From Emticicia sp. BO119 (GTDB lineage: Bacteria; Bacteroidota; Bacteroidia; Cytophagales; Spirosomataceae), in contig NZ_JACETV010000001.1 in the NCBI RefSeq assembly GCF_013912375.1, positions 310,001 through 374,000 on the forward strand: a stretch of DNA of 64,000 nt, written 5' to 3'. A model generated the notes under the pieces. That model searched no databases. It was not told the DNA's origin and saw only the letters and a program-made list of their open reading frames with translations. Positions 1-6,805 of the stretch are shown piece after piece; position 1 is the stretch's first letter; each line of letters begins with the position of its first letter. A program made the translations under genes and the position numbers.

Positions 1-2
1 CC

Positions 3-356
3 GGAACTATTATTCTCATTCCAAAGGCGCTCAAAGATAAAGATGGTTACCAAGGTGTGCGAATCATGGCTGACAATGGTTTGAAAATAGATGTTTTGTA
101 TATCAAACCTGCTGTCAAAGCAAATACCAGAATTAAAAAAGGTGATTTAATCGGGTATGCTCAGGATATAACCAAAGCCTACTCAGACACTATGAAAAAC
201 CATATCCACATCGAGCATTTTGACCCGAAAACGCTCACGTTTCTCAACCCGACTTCTTATTATTTTGGCAGCTCAGTAGTGGGCTCGATTTCTGAATTCT
301 CCTTTCAGGTAAGTCCTGAATTTTATGCCAATTACGTAGCCCATCAAGGTGAATAA
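3..356 (+). CDS. M23-family (LytM-like) peptidase, C-terminal part
   Basis: The frame is open from the first bases of the window, so the gene starts to the left and only its last ~117 residues are seen. The end carries NHIHIEHFDP, the H-x-H zinc-binding motif of M23 endopeptidases, preceded by a KKGDLIGYAQD turn typical of the lysostaphin-type fold (compare 'VKKGQVIGYVG'). M23 enzymes cut peptide cross-links of peptidoglycan. The next gene overlaps its 3' end by 8 bases, so the two are probably co-translated. In this block of cell-wall-active and membrane proteins it is likely a virion-associated wall hydrolase used on entry. The missing N-terminus may hold a membrane anchor. Family call is fairly secure; virion role is inferred. 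Confidence 0.7.
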   Translation, partial: GTIILIPKALKDKDGYQGVRIMADNGLKIDVLYIKPAVKANTRIKKGDLIGYAQDITKAYSDTMKNHIHIEHFDPKTLTFLNPTSYYFGSSVVGSISEFSFQVSPEFYANYVAHQGE

Positions 357-606
357 AAAACAATATGAAATATTTGACTATGCAAATAAATGCTTTCGGA
401 TGTGTACCATAAAGGACATTCGTGATTCCTGTTTTGAAGGAATCGACCAGAGAACCTTTAAGGATTTGTTGTCAGTAGACGATTATAAGGCACTAGAAAA
501 CTTAGGATTTGAGAGTTTTCTAGGTTTGCAAAAAAGAGAAGTAGTAGAATATCTGGTAGAAAAAGTGGGTAAAATTACTAAATATATTCCCCTAAAGGCT
601 GTATAA
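349..606 (+). CDS. Small soluble protein of unknown function
   Basis: An 85-residue protein whose start overlaps the end of the M23 gene by 8 bases, so it is probably translated by coupling. It is rich in charged residues, has no membrane segment or signal peptide, and has three cysteines in the first 28 residues (KCFRMCT, SCF). I do not recognise a family. A tandem 10-bp repeat array and a promoter begin directly after its stop codon, so it closes the upstream transcription unit. Confidence 0.55.
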   Translation: MNKKQYEIFDYANKCFRMCTIKDIRDSCFEGIDQRTFKDLLSVDDYKALENLGFESFLGLQKREVVEYLVEKVGKITKYIPLKAV

Positions 607-656
607 GCCTGCAAGAGCCTGCACAAGGCTACATCAGGCTGCAAGAGACTGCATGA
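607..656 (+). repeat. Five tandem 10-bp imperfect repeats (consensus GSCTGCAAGA)
   Basis: Units begin at 607, 617, 627, 637 and 647: GCCTGCAAGA, GCCTGCACAA, GGCTACATCA, GGCTGCAAGA, GACTGCATGA. The period is exactly one helical turn, so all copies lie on one face of the DNA. The array is non-coding and ends ~28 bp before a TAAGTTTG promoter box. This suggests a binding platform for an activator or other DNA-binding protein controlling the gene at 726. Confidence 0.65.
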
Positions 657-683
657 AGCGGGTAAGGTGGTAAAAATTGAAGA

Positions 684-691
684 TAAGTTTG
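684..691 (+). promoter_or_regulatory. Bacteroidota -7 promoter box TAAGTTTG
   Basis: An exact match to the Bacteroidota primary-sigma -7 consensus TAnnTTTG, 35 bases before the ATG at 726 and ~28 bp after the 10-bp repeat array. No clear -33 TTTG is seen at the usual spacing, which would fit a promoter that needs an activator bound at the repeats. Confidence 0.45.
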
Positions 692-725
692 GTCGAAAAA
701 TCGCACAAACAAAACATTTTCAATA

Positions 726-1376
726 ATGGCAAAGAAAGTCTTAGTATCAGCCCAGATTTTGATTGCAAACTATAAAGCTGCAGTCAATGATTCAAGTGGA
801 ATAGAAGCAGGATACATCATTACTCCTCAGACGGATAGTGTATCAGGATTAAAAATTTATGCCCGCATCCGTCCAAACGTGAATCGGGTTGACCTATTGG
901 CAAAAGACAGTTTAGACCCTCGTGGGATTACTGAAACGGTAGCCAAAGACAAGTTCATGGCCAATCTGGCTGCCATCAAAACCTTCTTTGCGTTGACAAA
1001 TGTAGGAGAAACAGCCGCAGCGTTGGATATGCCGCAAATTAAATTGGATAGTGGTGGCGTTTTCTGGGATACCACAGTAACCAGCTTCCCTCAACCAACC
1101 GTTTTCAGTACTAACGTAGTTGAAGGTACAACCACAGACCCGTCAGATACGCATAAATATCTGAACTATTTCACCCCGTCAATTGGTGATTTCTCTGCCA
1201 AACCTGTTACCACACCAGCAGCCGCAACTGCTTCAGATGAAGGTTTCTTTGCTAAATATAAAAGACCGATTTTGTGGGGCGTAGGTGTTGTAGTAGTGGT
1301 AGTCGGATTTGTAGCCATTGACCCATTCAAATGGTTCAAAAAGAAGTCTAAAAATCTGCTCAAAAGAAAAAGATAA
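726..1376 (+). CDS. Tail-anchored structural-type protein in its own transcription unit
   Basis: A 216-residue protein with a soluble N-terminal domain of about 165 residues, a Thr/Ala/Pro-rich linker, one membrane span (GVGVVVVVVGFVAI, near residue 190) and a strongly basic tail ending LLKRKR. It has no signal peptide. I do not recognise the family. The gene stands alone between a promoter box and a strong terminator, an arrangement typical of an abundantly made virion protein. If the N-terminal domain stays cytoplasmic, the basic tail would end on the other face of the membrane, which in a membrane-containing virion is the DNA side; this is inference. Confidence 0.6.
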   Translation: MAKKVLVSAQILIANYKAAVNDSSGIEAGYIITPQTDSVSGLKIYARIRPNVNRVDLLAKDSLDPRGITETVAKDKFMANLAAIKTFFALTNVGETAAALDMPQIKLDSGGVFWDTTVTSFPQPTVFSTNVVEGTTTDPSDTHKYLNYFTPSIGDFSAKPVTTPAAATASDEGFFAKYKRPILWGVGVVVVVVGFVAIDPFKWFKKKSKNLLKRKR

Positions 1377-1401
1377 GAGTCACTTAACTCATAGGTCACA
1401 T

Positions 1402-1438
1402 AAAAAGGCGTAGTCATTCACTTGCTACGCCTTTTTTA
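1402..1438 (+). terminator. Rho-independent terminator
   Basis: Stem AAAAAGGCGTAG pairs with CTACGCCTTTTT around a loop of about 11 bases, and the 3' arm runs into a T tract. It ends the unit of the gene at 726 and separates it from the gene at 1454. Confidence 0.85.
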
Positions 1439-1453
1439 ATAAAATCTCCAATC

Positions 1454-2221
1454 ATGGCACAGTCAATTCTTGAATACATTTCCAAGCAACAACAGCCTCA
1501 AACCGATGTACTTATCGGAAAAGTGGCTATTGCGGCTAAAGGTATTGCAACTGTGTATGAGTCAGTCAATAAACAAACCGGGGCAGATTCAGGACGGAAA
1601 GTGATGACCTATCTGGAGGGTTCTTCGATTGGCATTATTCAGAAAGTGGGATATATCGGACAGAGGATTTTTGCTTCTATTACCCTGTATTCTTATTTCA
1701 AACATCCCTATCTGGTAGGTAATCCGACTGTAAGGCAGGTATTAATTGGTATTGAAAAACTGGCATTTGAAGGCTCAAATCTAAAAGGCAATCAATCAGA
1801 ATTATATGCCACCAGTACCATCAATATCCGTTCCACTCCCAGTGTGAATGCTACTAAAGTAGAATCCTATGCCAAGAACCAATTGGTAGGCTATACCGAT
1901 GGTTTGCTAATCACCAGTACGGATACCATCAGCACTGCTAAATGGTATAAAATTATAACCGTAAGTGGGAAAACCGGCTTTGTTCGTAGCGACATAGTCA
2001 GTACCCACAAGCCTGCAGTAACGCCGATTCCGAAGCCGCTCGATAATACCAATACCGTTGTTCCAACTGACCTGGAAAAGTCAAGCATCTTACGGGAAGA
2101 TGTACTGGAGATTGAGAACAAGCCTTTAAGGAAAGTCCTCATCTGGGGTTCTGCCTTTTTAGTCATTTCAACTATTACAATCTGGTTTATCAGCAAAATC
2201 AATGGAAGCAAAAACAAATAG
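1454..2221 (+). CDS. SH3b-domain membrane-anchored protein
   Basis: A 255-residue protein. Residues ~118-185 form a bacterial SH3 domain (INIRSTPSVNATKV ... KWYKIITVSGKTGFVRSD), the pattern that binds peptidoglycan stem peptides. The N-terminal ~110 residues are of unknown type. A Pro-rich linker leads to one C-terminal membrane span (VLIWGSAFLVISTITIWF) and a basic tail SKINGSKNK. The 3' end overlaps the next gene by 20 bases. The domain points to contact with the cell wall, consistent with a virion-surface or lysis-related part. SH3b call secure; role inferred. Confidence 0.65.
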   Translation: MAQSILEYISKQQQPQTDVLIGKVAIAAKGIATVYESVNKQTGADSGRKVMTYLEGSSIGIIQKVGYIGQRIFASITLYSYFKHPYLVGNPTVRQVLIGIEKLAFEGSNLKGNQSELYATSTINIRSTPSVNATKVESYAKNQLVGYTDGLLITSTDTISTAKWYKIITVSGKTGFVRSDIVSTHKPAVTPIPKPLDNTNTVVPTDLEKSSILREDVLEIENKPLRKVLIWGSAFLVISTITIWFISKINGSKNK

Positions 2222-2711
2222 TTCGACTTTAGATAGCTTAGGGACTTCGGTCTCCAAAGCCATTGATTCCTTCCGGATTTCAAAAGTGGTGAAATGGGTG
2301 GTGATAGGCATCCTTATATTAGGTGTATTGGGCTATTTAGCTTATAAGGCCATTAAGAAATCAGGCCTGAATGAAATTCCTTTACCGGAGTTGCCTGAAA
2401 TGGATAAAACCCCGATTGCGGATGAAGCCACTTTTAAACTACAGGCTGAATTATTGGCTAAACAGGTGAAAGAGGTGACAAGTGGCTGGTTAGTCGCGGC
2501 TGGTAGTAAGGAAGGTGTTTTCAGAGACTTGTATAAACTCGATGACAGACACCTGATATATGTATACCGTGTGTATACTACCCTGTATTTCAAGAAAGAC
2601 CAGGAGTCGATGACACAGGCCATTGAAGGTGAATGGAATTACATTCCGGAATGGCAGGGTGGTGTCAGAACAAAATTAATTAATCGATTGACCTTACTAG
2701 GAGCCAAATAA
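2202..2711 (+). CDS. Single-span membrane protein, 169 aa
   Basis: The N-terminal ~30 residues are polar, then comes a membrane span (VVKWVVIGILILGVLGYLAY) followed by KAIKKS and a soluble C-terminal domain of about 115 residues rich in aromatic and charged residues. No family is recognised. It overlaps the preceding gene by 20 bases and abuts the following one (TAA directly followed by ATG), so it is part of a tightly coupled run of membrane-protein genes. Confidence 0.55.
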   Translation: MEAKTNSSTLDSLGTSVSKAIDSFRISKVVKWVVIGILILGVLGYLAYKAIKKSGLNEIPLPELPEMDKTPIADEATFKLQAELLAKQVKEVTSGWLVAAGSKEGVFRDLYKLDDRHLIYVYRVYTTLYFKKDQESMTQAIEGEWNYIPEWQGGVRTKLINRLTLLGAK

Positions 2712-2921
2712 ATGGAAAAATTACCAGCCTCAGGAAACGCAGTTATCGACCGATTGTATGAAATGGTTTCCGCTCTTTCGGAGGGCAAAGTAAAGTTGCC
2801 TGAAGTAAGCATTTCACTCGATGCCAAGTCTATCTGGTATATCGTGTTGGGTATCGGAGCTTTATTTCTCCTCATGTTTTTGGGAGTGTATTTCCTGATT
2901 AAGAGTACCATTAGCAGATGA
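2712..2921 (+). CDS. Small single-span membrane protein, 69 aa
   Basis: Starts immediately after the previous stop codon. About 38 soluble residues are followed by a C-terminal span (YIVLGIGALFLLMFLGVYFLI) and a short tail KSTISR. Its stop overlaps the start of the next small gene as ATGA, a sign of translational coupling. Unknown family; its shape matches the other tail-anchored proteins here. Confidence 0.5.
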   Translation: MEKLPASGNAVIDRLYEMVSALSEGKVKLPEVSISLDAKSIWYIVLGIGALFLLMFLGVYFLIKSTISR

Positions 2922-3085
2922 AACATCAAAAACTTACGCTTGCGAAACTCGCTACGAGAGCCAGTCTGATAGCCAGTATTCTATCAATTGCCTGGATTAG
3001 CTATAATGCCTGGTTAGCCTATCAGGCACATAAGCAAGCCAAACAGACCGGAAAGGAGAATGAAACCATCACCGATAAAGTTTGA
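2918..3085 (+). CDS. Very small single-span membrane protein, 55 aa
   Basis: A short frame starting at the ATGA overlap with the preceding stop (ATG 2918, TGA 2919-2921) and ending inside the next gene (stop 3083-3085, next start 3060). It would encode MKHQKLTLAKLATRAS, a span (LIASILSIAWISYNAWLAY) and a polar tail QAHKQAKQTGKENE. The overlaps at both ends, the lack of any other gene in the gap, and the same one-span design as its neighbours support it as real. Confidence 0.5.
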   Translation: MKHQKLTLAKLATRASLIASILSIAWISYNAWLAYQAHKQAKQTGKENETITDKV

Positions 3086-3617
3086 GCGCCCATTACAAAA
3101 ATACCAGCGGGTCATTACCTGGTCGATTGGTCTGTTCATTTTTTTTCTGATTCTCAGTACCCAGATTCCACCCAGAAAGGATGCCCGCCAAAAGTCCTAC
3201 TTAGGTCAGGCACACCTACCAAGAGGAATCAGGAATAATAATCCTGGAAATCTTCGGTATAGCCCTTTAAACAACTGGAAAGGTAAAATACCGATAAGCC
3301 AGAACACCGACGGCGCTTTTGAACAATTCATCGAATGGCGCTATGGCATCAGGGCCTTATTAGTCCTGCTCAAAGGATACATATTTCGATACGGCACAAT
3401 AGAAGCCATGCTCAGGCACTATGCACCCAGTAATGAAAACAACACCGAGTTGTACATCCAACGGGTCGCCAGCGATACAGGGATTCCTCGGAATCAGGTC
3501 GTAACCAGTACCCGGGAGACCTTGCTGAAATTAGCCATCAGCATCAGCCGGTATGAAAACGGCAAGGGCTATGAAATAACAGAAACGGATTTCCAAGAAG
3601 CATATAAAATCATGTAA
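3060..3617 (+). CDS. Membrane-anchored lysozyme-like structural protein
   Basis: 185 residues: an N-terminal membrane span (VITWSIGLFIFFLILST, ~residues 18-35) and then a domain beginning RGIRNNNPGNLRYS. That motif, with the following DGAFEQFIEWRYGIRAL and LRHYAPSNENNTELYIQRV, is characteristic of the lysozyme-like domain annotated in many phages as a virion lytic protein. It would cut peptidoglycan during genome entry or release. The gene overlaps the small gene before it and is followed 4 bases later by the Lys-rich protein gene. Domain call good; exact catalytic residues not assigned. Confidence 0.65.
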   Translation: MKPSPIKFERPLQKYQRVITWSIGLFIFFLILSTQIPPRKDARQKSYLGQAHLPRGIRNNNPGNLRYSPLNNWKGKIPISQNTDGAFEQFIEWRYGIRALLVLLKGYIFRYGTIEAMLRHYAPSNENNTELYIQRVASDTGIPRNQVVTSTRETLLKLAISISRYENGKGYEITETDFQEAYKIM

Positions 3618-3621
3618 GAGA

Positions 3622-4035
3622 ATGAAAACAACGGTTAAACAATCGCCTGCAGTAAAGCTCCATCAGGAAGCGATGTCTATCGCTCATAAAAGAACAAAAG
3701 AGGAGTTGAAAAATAAACGTGTAGAAAAAACTATCAAGGTATATGAGCCTGAGGGTAAATATCCGGATGTTTTTCAGAAGAACTTCAAAAAAACAGTAAG
3801 CGAACTGGAAGCAAAAGCACCTAAAAGCAAAAGCAGAAAAGCACCGAGCAAAGCAAAAAGCAAAGCGAAAGCAAAAAGCAAAACCAAAATCAAGGTTAAA
3901 TCACCTGCTAAAGCTAAGAAAACTACCAAATCTTCTACTAAATCTACCAGAAAAGCAAGCAGCCGAGCAAAAAGCAAACCTGTTAAAAAAGCAAAAGCAA
4001 AAAGCAAAGCTACAACCAGAGCAAAAGCAAAATAG
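3622..4035 (+). CDS. Histone H1-like Lys/Ala/Ser-rich basic protein
   Basis: 137 residues. The first ~65 are mixed charged sequence. The remainder (about residues 66-137) is almost entirely K, A, S, T and R in short repeats such as KSKAKAKSKTKIKVK and KAKAKSKATTRAKAK. Such tails resemble histone H1 and bacterial Hc1-type proteins that condense DNA without sequence specificity. It has no membrane span, unlike its neighbours. In this setting it could compact the element's genome in the virion. Low-complexity sequence makes homology assignment unreliable. Confidence 0.55.
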   Translation: MKTTVKQSPAVKLHQEAMSIAHKRTKEELKNKRVEKTIKVYEPEGKYPDVFQKNFKKTVSELEAKAPKSKSRKAPSKAKSKAKAKSKTKIKVKSPAKAKKTTKSSTKSTRKASSRAKSKPVKKAKAKSKATTRAKAK

Positions 4036-4111
4036 CAAAAAGCAGAAGCAAAAGCAGGATGATAGCTAAAGCTATAACTCCTATTTCGAAATTCATCAAT
4101 TTATCAATCTC

Positions 4112-4360
4112 ATGAAAAAAATTCAATCAGTTTTCATCTTCGAGGGTGGCAGACAAGGCTACTTCAATCTGATAGACAGTGAGGAAAAGGTGACCTTTTG
4201 CTGCCATAGTGCAGACAATGTGACGGCTGCCTCTAAACTGGATATAGCGTTCAATCAAACTTATCCTAAACACTATACTGAGGTAGCACAGCGAGAACTG
4301 GCTAAGTACCGCAGAGAAGGGATGACCGGTGATGTTGCGCTGGAAGTGGTAAATAAATAA
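4112..4360 (+). CDS. Small soluble protein of unknown function, 82 aa
   Basis: A short acidic-basic mixed protein with no span or signal peptide (MKKIQSVFIFEGGRQGYFNL...). The family is not recognised. It lies 76 bases after the Lys-rich gene and 25 bases before the transglycosylase-like gene, in the same direction, so it is probably in the same transcription unit. Confidence 0.45.
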   Translation: MKKIQSVFIFEGGRQGYFNLIDSEEKVTFCCHSADNVTAASKLDIAFNQTYPKHYTEVAQRELAKYRREGMTGDVALEVVNK

Positions 4361-4385
4361 TCAGACCTTGTAACTGAATAATCGG

Positions 4386-5291
4386 ATGAAAAAGAACCTT
4401 AAAAACGCCTTGTATATTTTCAGTGGTCTGCTCGCCATCGGTGGGTTGGCTTATTGGTATCAGAGGCGTAAAACGGTTAATCTGGATAATTATCAGACTT
4501 CTCCGACCGCAGGCGTAGAGGCACAACAATTGAGTGCCAGTCTGCTTGCGCTCACTAAATCCACCCACTTAACACTAAGCAGCGGATTGATCGACAGTGG
4601 ACTCACTACTACTGGTTCAGGTTTTCCGATGATTAACAAACAAGCACCTATTACGGCTCCTGTGAATGAAAAAAGTATCCGGTTGAATCAATTGCGCAAC
4701 CTGGTCACTAAATATGATTCTCAGATTAGCCTTTCAGCGAAAGAAACCGGAGTGCCTAAGTTCTTACACTATGCCATCATTTTGCATGAGAATCCGGATG
4801 GGATTGCCACTTTAGATGAGGGCAATGGGGTAGGGTTGGGTGCCATCACATTGGTTACCCCAACGGATACTATCCGGACGGCGATGAAAAAAGGCCGTCT
4901 CACTGCCAAGCAAATTGAATTGATTCGAACCCATGCCAGTAATGCCACAGGTATTCTGGCCAGTAGCGATTTAGGAGCCAAACTGATTAGCAAAGCAGAC
5001 TTGAAAAAGCCTGAATTGAATATTACCCTGATTGGCATTCAGCTACAGAATCTACTGTATCAGTTTGGCGCAGACAGGCTCCCACAGGTGCTTTTTGCTT
5101 ACAATCGTGGCGTTACTTCAGCGAAAACCTTTTTCAGTACTAATAACCTGCAAAAGGTGGATGCTACTACCCTGGTAGAAAAATCTAAAGGGTTACCCTA
5201 TTTTAATACCGGTTCGAACTATGTGTTGAATCAACTGGGTATCGATGGAATGTTGGATTTGATTGTCAATGATACAGGAATCAAAGAATAA
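4386..5291 (+). CDS. Membrane-anchored transglycosylase-like (SLT-fold) protein
   Basis: 301 residues with an N-terminal anchor (MKKNLKNALYIFSGLLAIGGLAYW read as K-rich start then span). After a linker, residues ~120-260 carry HYAIILHENPDGIA, where the Glu after His fits the catalytic position of lytic transglycosylases, and later LFAYNRGV, matching the family's AYN-x-G motif. It would cleave glycan strands. With the M23, lysozyme-like and papain-like proteins nearby, this gives four different wall-active enzymes in 6 kb, as expected for a particle that must cross the envelope. Three bases separate it from the next gene. Confidence 0.6.
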   Translation: MKKNLKNALYIFSGLLAIGGLAYWYQRRKTVNLDNYQTSPTAGVEAQQLSASLLALTKSTHLTLSSGLIDSGLTTTGSGFPMINKQAPITAPVNEKSIRLNQLRNLVTKYDSQISLSAKETGVPKFLHYAIILHENPDGIATLDEGNGVGLGAITLVTPTDTIRTAMKKGRLTAKQIELIRTHASNATGILASSDLGAKLISKADLKKPELNITLIGIQLQNLLYQFGADRLPQVLFAYNRGVTSAKTFFSTNNLQKVDATTLVEKSKGLPYFNTGSNYVLNQLGIDGMLDLIVNDTGIKE

Positions 5292-5294
5292 TTC

Positions 5295-5762
5295 ATGGCT
5301 TATATCGCCTTTCAACACGCCATCGCTGAAAAGAAACCACTCCGACGATTGCTTCTAACGCTAGGGAACCAGAATGAAATCATTCATTGCGAATTTATCC
5401 TGGCTAACAATAGCCTCCGGTTATCTGCCTGGCAGAATTCAGGGGTTGAATTCAGGGAGGTAAAGGACACGAATCTGAAACAGTTTATTGCCTATGATTT
5501 AGGAAATGGCGTTGATGCACAATTGCTGGAATATTTCAACCAGAAAAAGGGCAGCGAGTATGATACAATGGCTTTGATTACAGATATGATAGCCGGATTC
5601 AATCTGAAAAGAAATAACCGGTACTTCTGTTCCGAAATCTGCTATGATATTCTGAAAAACCAATTGAGTTATCCTCTTCCGGAAAAAATACCTAGTTCGG
5701 TTTCTCCGCAGCAATTGTATGAAATGATAGTAGCCACAGATTTACAACAGGTTTACTTATGA
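5295..5762 (+). CDS. Permuted papain-like (NlpC/P60-related) hydrolase
   Basis: 155 residues without signal peptide or span. An early His in IIHCEFIL, a central GSEYDTMAL stretch and a later YFCSEICYDIL are arranged as in circularly permuted papain-fold enzymes of the YiiX/YebB type, where the His precedes the catalytic Cys. Such proteins cleave amide bonds in peptidoglycan or lipids. Its last codons overlap the start of the following gene by 4 bases (ATGA). Fold assignment is by motif only. Confidence 0.5.
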   Translation: MAYIAFQHAIAEKKPLRRLLLTLGNQNEIIHCEFILANNSLRLSAWQNSGVEFREVKDTNLKQFIAYDLGNGVDAQLLEYFNQKKGSEYDTMALITDMIAGFNLKRNNRYFCSEICYDILKNQLSYPLPEKIPSSVSPQQLYEMIVATDLQQVYL

Positions 5763-6805
5763 AAAAACTCACTTTAATGAATATCTTTTTTGTCATCGTT
5801 GGTGTAATAGGAGCGGTTTTCGGAATTCGCTACCTACTCGGTAGAAATACCAAGACAAACAACACTACTACGCCAGCTCCGATTCCAACGACCGGCGGCT
5901 CAGGGGGTGGCGGTGGTGGAAGTGCGCCTTTGAACTTACCAAACTTTACTTTTAAGGATGCCTATAGCAATACCAATATTGCGTATGCGTCTGCACAAGA
6001 CGCATTGAACCGCAATCAGGCAGGGTCAGGTTTTACTAACCGAGACGCCACCTTTTACGCTTCAAGTATTGCCAATGGTCAGGGATTGTTTTTGAATGCC
6101 ACAGGAACGGTAAAAGCTGCACCAGGTTACTATTATTATCCAACCACTGGCAAAGCAATTATTGTGGATGTAACGGGCGTACTTACGATCGTCAACGGCA
6201 CACCAACCTCTTTACCGGTCTTTACTTTTAAAGATGCTTATGGAGGTTCTAATACGCCTTATGCCTCTGCTCAGGATGCACTTGACCGTAATCAGGCAGG
6301 TTCAGGTTTGACCCATAGAAATGCAACCTTTTATGCGAGTTCCATTGCGAATGGTCAGGTTCTCTATACCAATTCATTGGGTATGCTTAAAGCTGCACCA
6401 GGTTTCTATTTTTATCCCACCACCGGCAAAGCAATCACGGTAGATGCTAGCAGTGTAATAACTATTTATAACGGTACAGCTACGGCCTTACCGAGTTTCA
6501 TTATCAAGGATGCGTATGGTGGTTCCAATACCCCTTATGCGAGTTTGAATGATGCCCTTGATAAAAACTTAGAGGGTAGCGGGTTTACTAACCGTAATGC
6601 CAGTATCTATGCCTCTGCAATGAACAATGGTGTAAAAGCATACACCTCTGCTTTGGGCTTGACGACTTTCCCTGCAGGTAATTATTTCTATGATACCAAT
6701 TTTGAGATGCTCTCAATTGATGTCAATGGGGTAATGACCTTCTCAAGCGATGTTACTAAATCCGGTCTTAATTCACAGAATATTACTGATTCTTACAACT
6801 CATGA
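5759..6805 (+). CDS. N-anchored repeat protein (three ~88-residue modules)
   Basis: 348 residues. An N-terminal span (IFFVIVGVIGAVFGIRYLL) is followed by a Thr/Gly-rich linker and three copies of a module beginning F-x-x-K/I-DAYG/S-x-SNTPYAS, continuing with QDALDRNQAGSG, then YASSIANGQ and ending with a P-x-G-x-Y-x-Y segment. The modules start near residues 62, 153 and 244; the third is the most diverged. The same module occurs once at the start of the next protein. I do not recognise the family; tandem modules held on a membrane anchor suggest an adhesin or spike stalk. The stop overlaps the next start (ATGA). Confidence 0.55.
   Translation: MKKLTLMNIFFVIVGVIGAVFGIRYLLGRNTKTNNTTTPAPIPTTGGSGGGGGGSAPLNLPNFTFKDAYSNTNIAYASAQDALNRNQAGSGFTNRDATFYASSIANGQGLFLNATGTVKAAPGYYYYPTTGKAIIVDVTGVLTIVNGTPTSLPVFTFKDAYGGSNTPYASAQDALDRNQAGSGLTHRNATFYASSIANGQVLYTNSLGMLKAAPGFYFYPTTGKAITVDASSVITIYNGTATALPSFIIKDAYGGSNTPYASLNDALDKNLEGSGFTNRNASIYASAMNNGVKAYTSALGLTTFPAGNYFYDTNFEMLSIDVNGVMTFSSDVTKSGLNSQNITDSYNS

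Noticed and set aside
3774-4007. A Leu/Ala/Phe-rich minus-strand frame
   Set aside because: It is the antisense of the Lys/Ala repeats of the histone-like gene.
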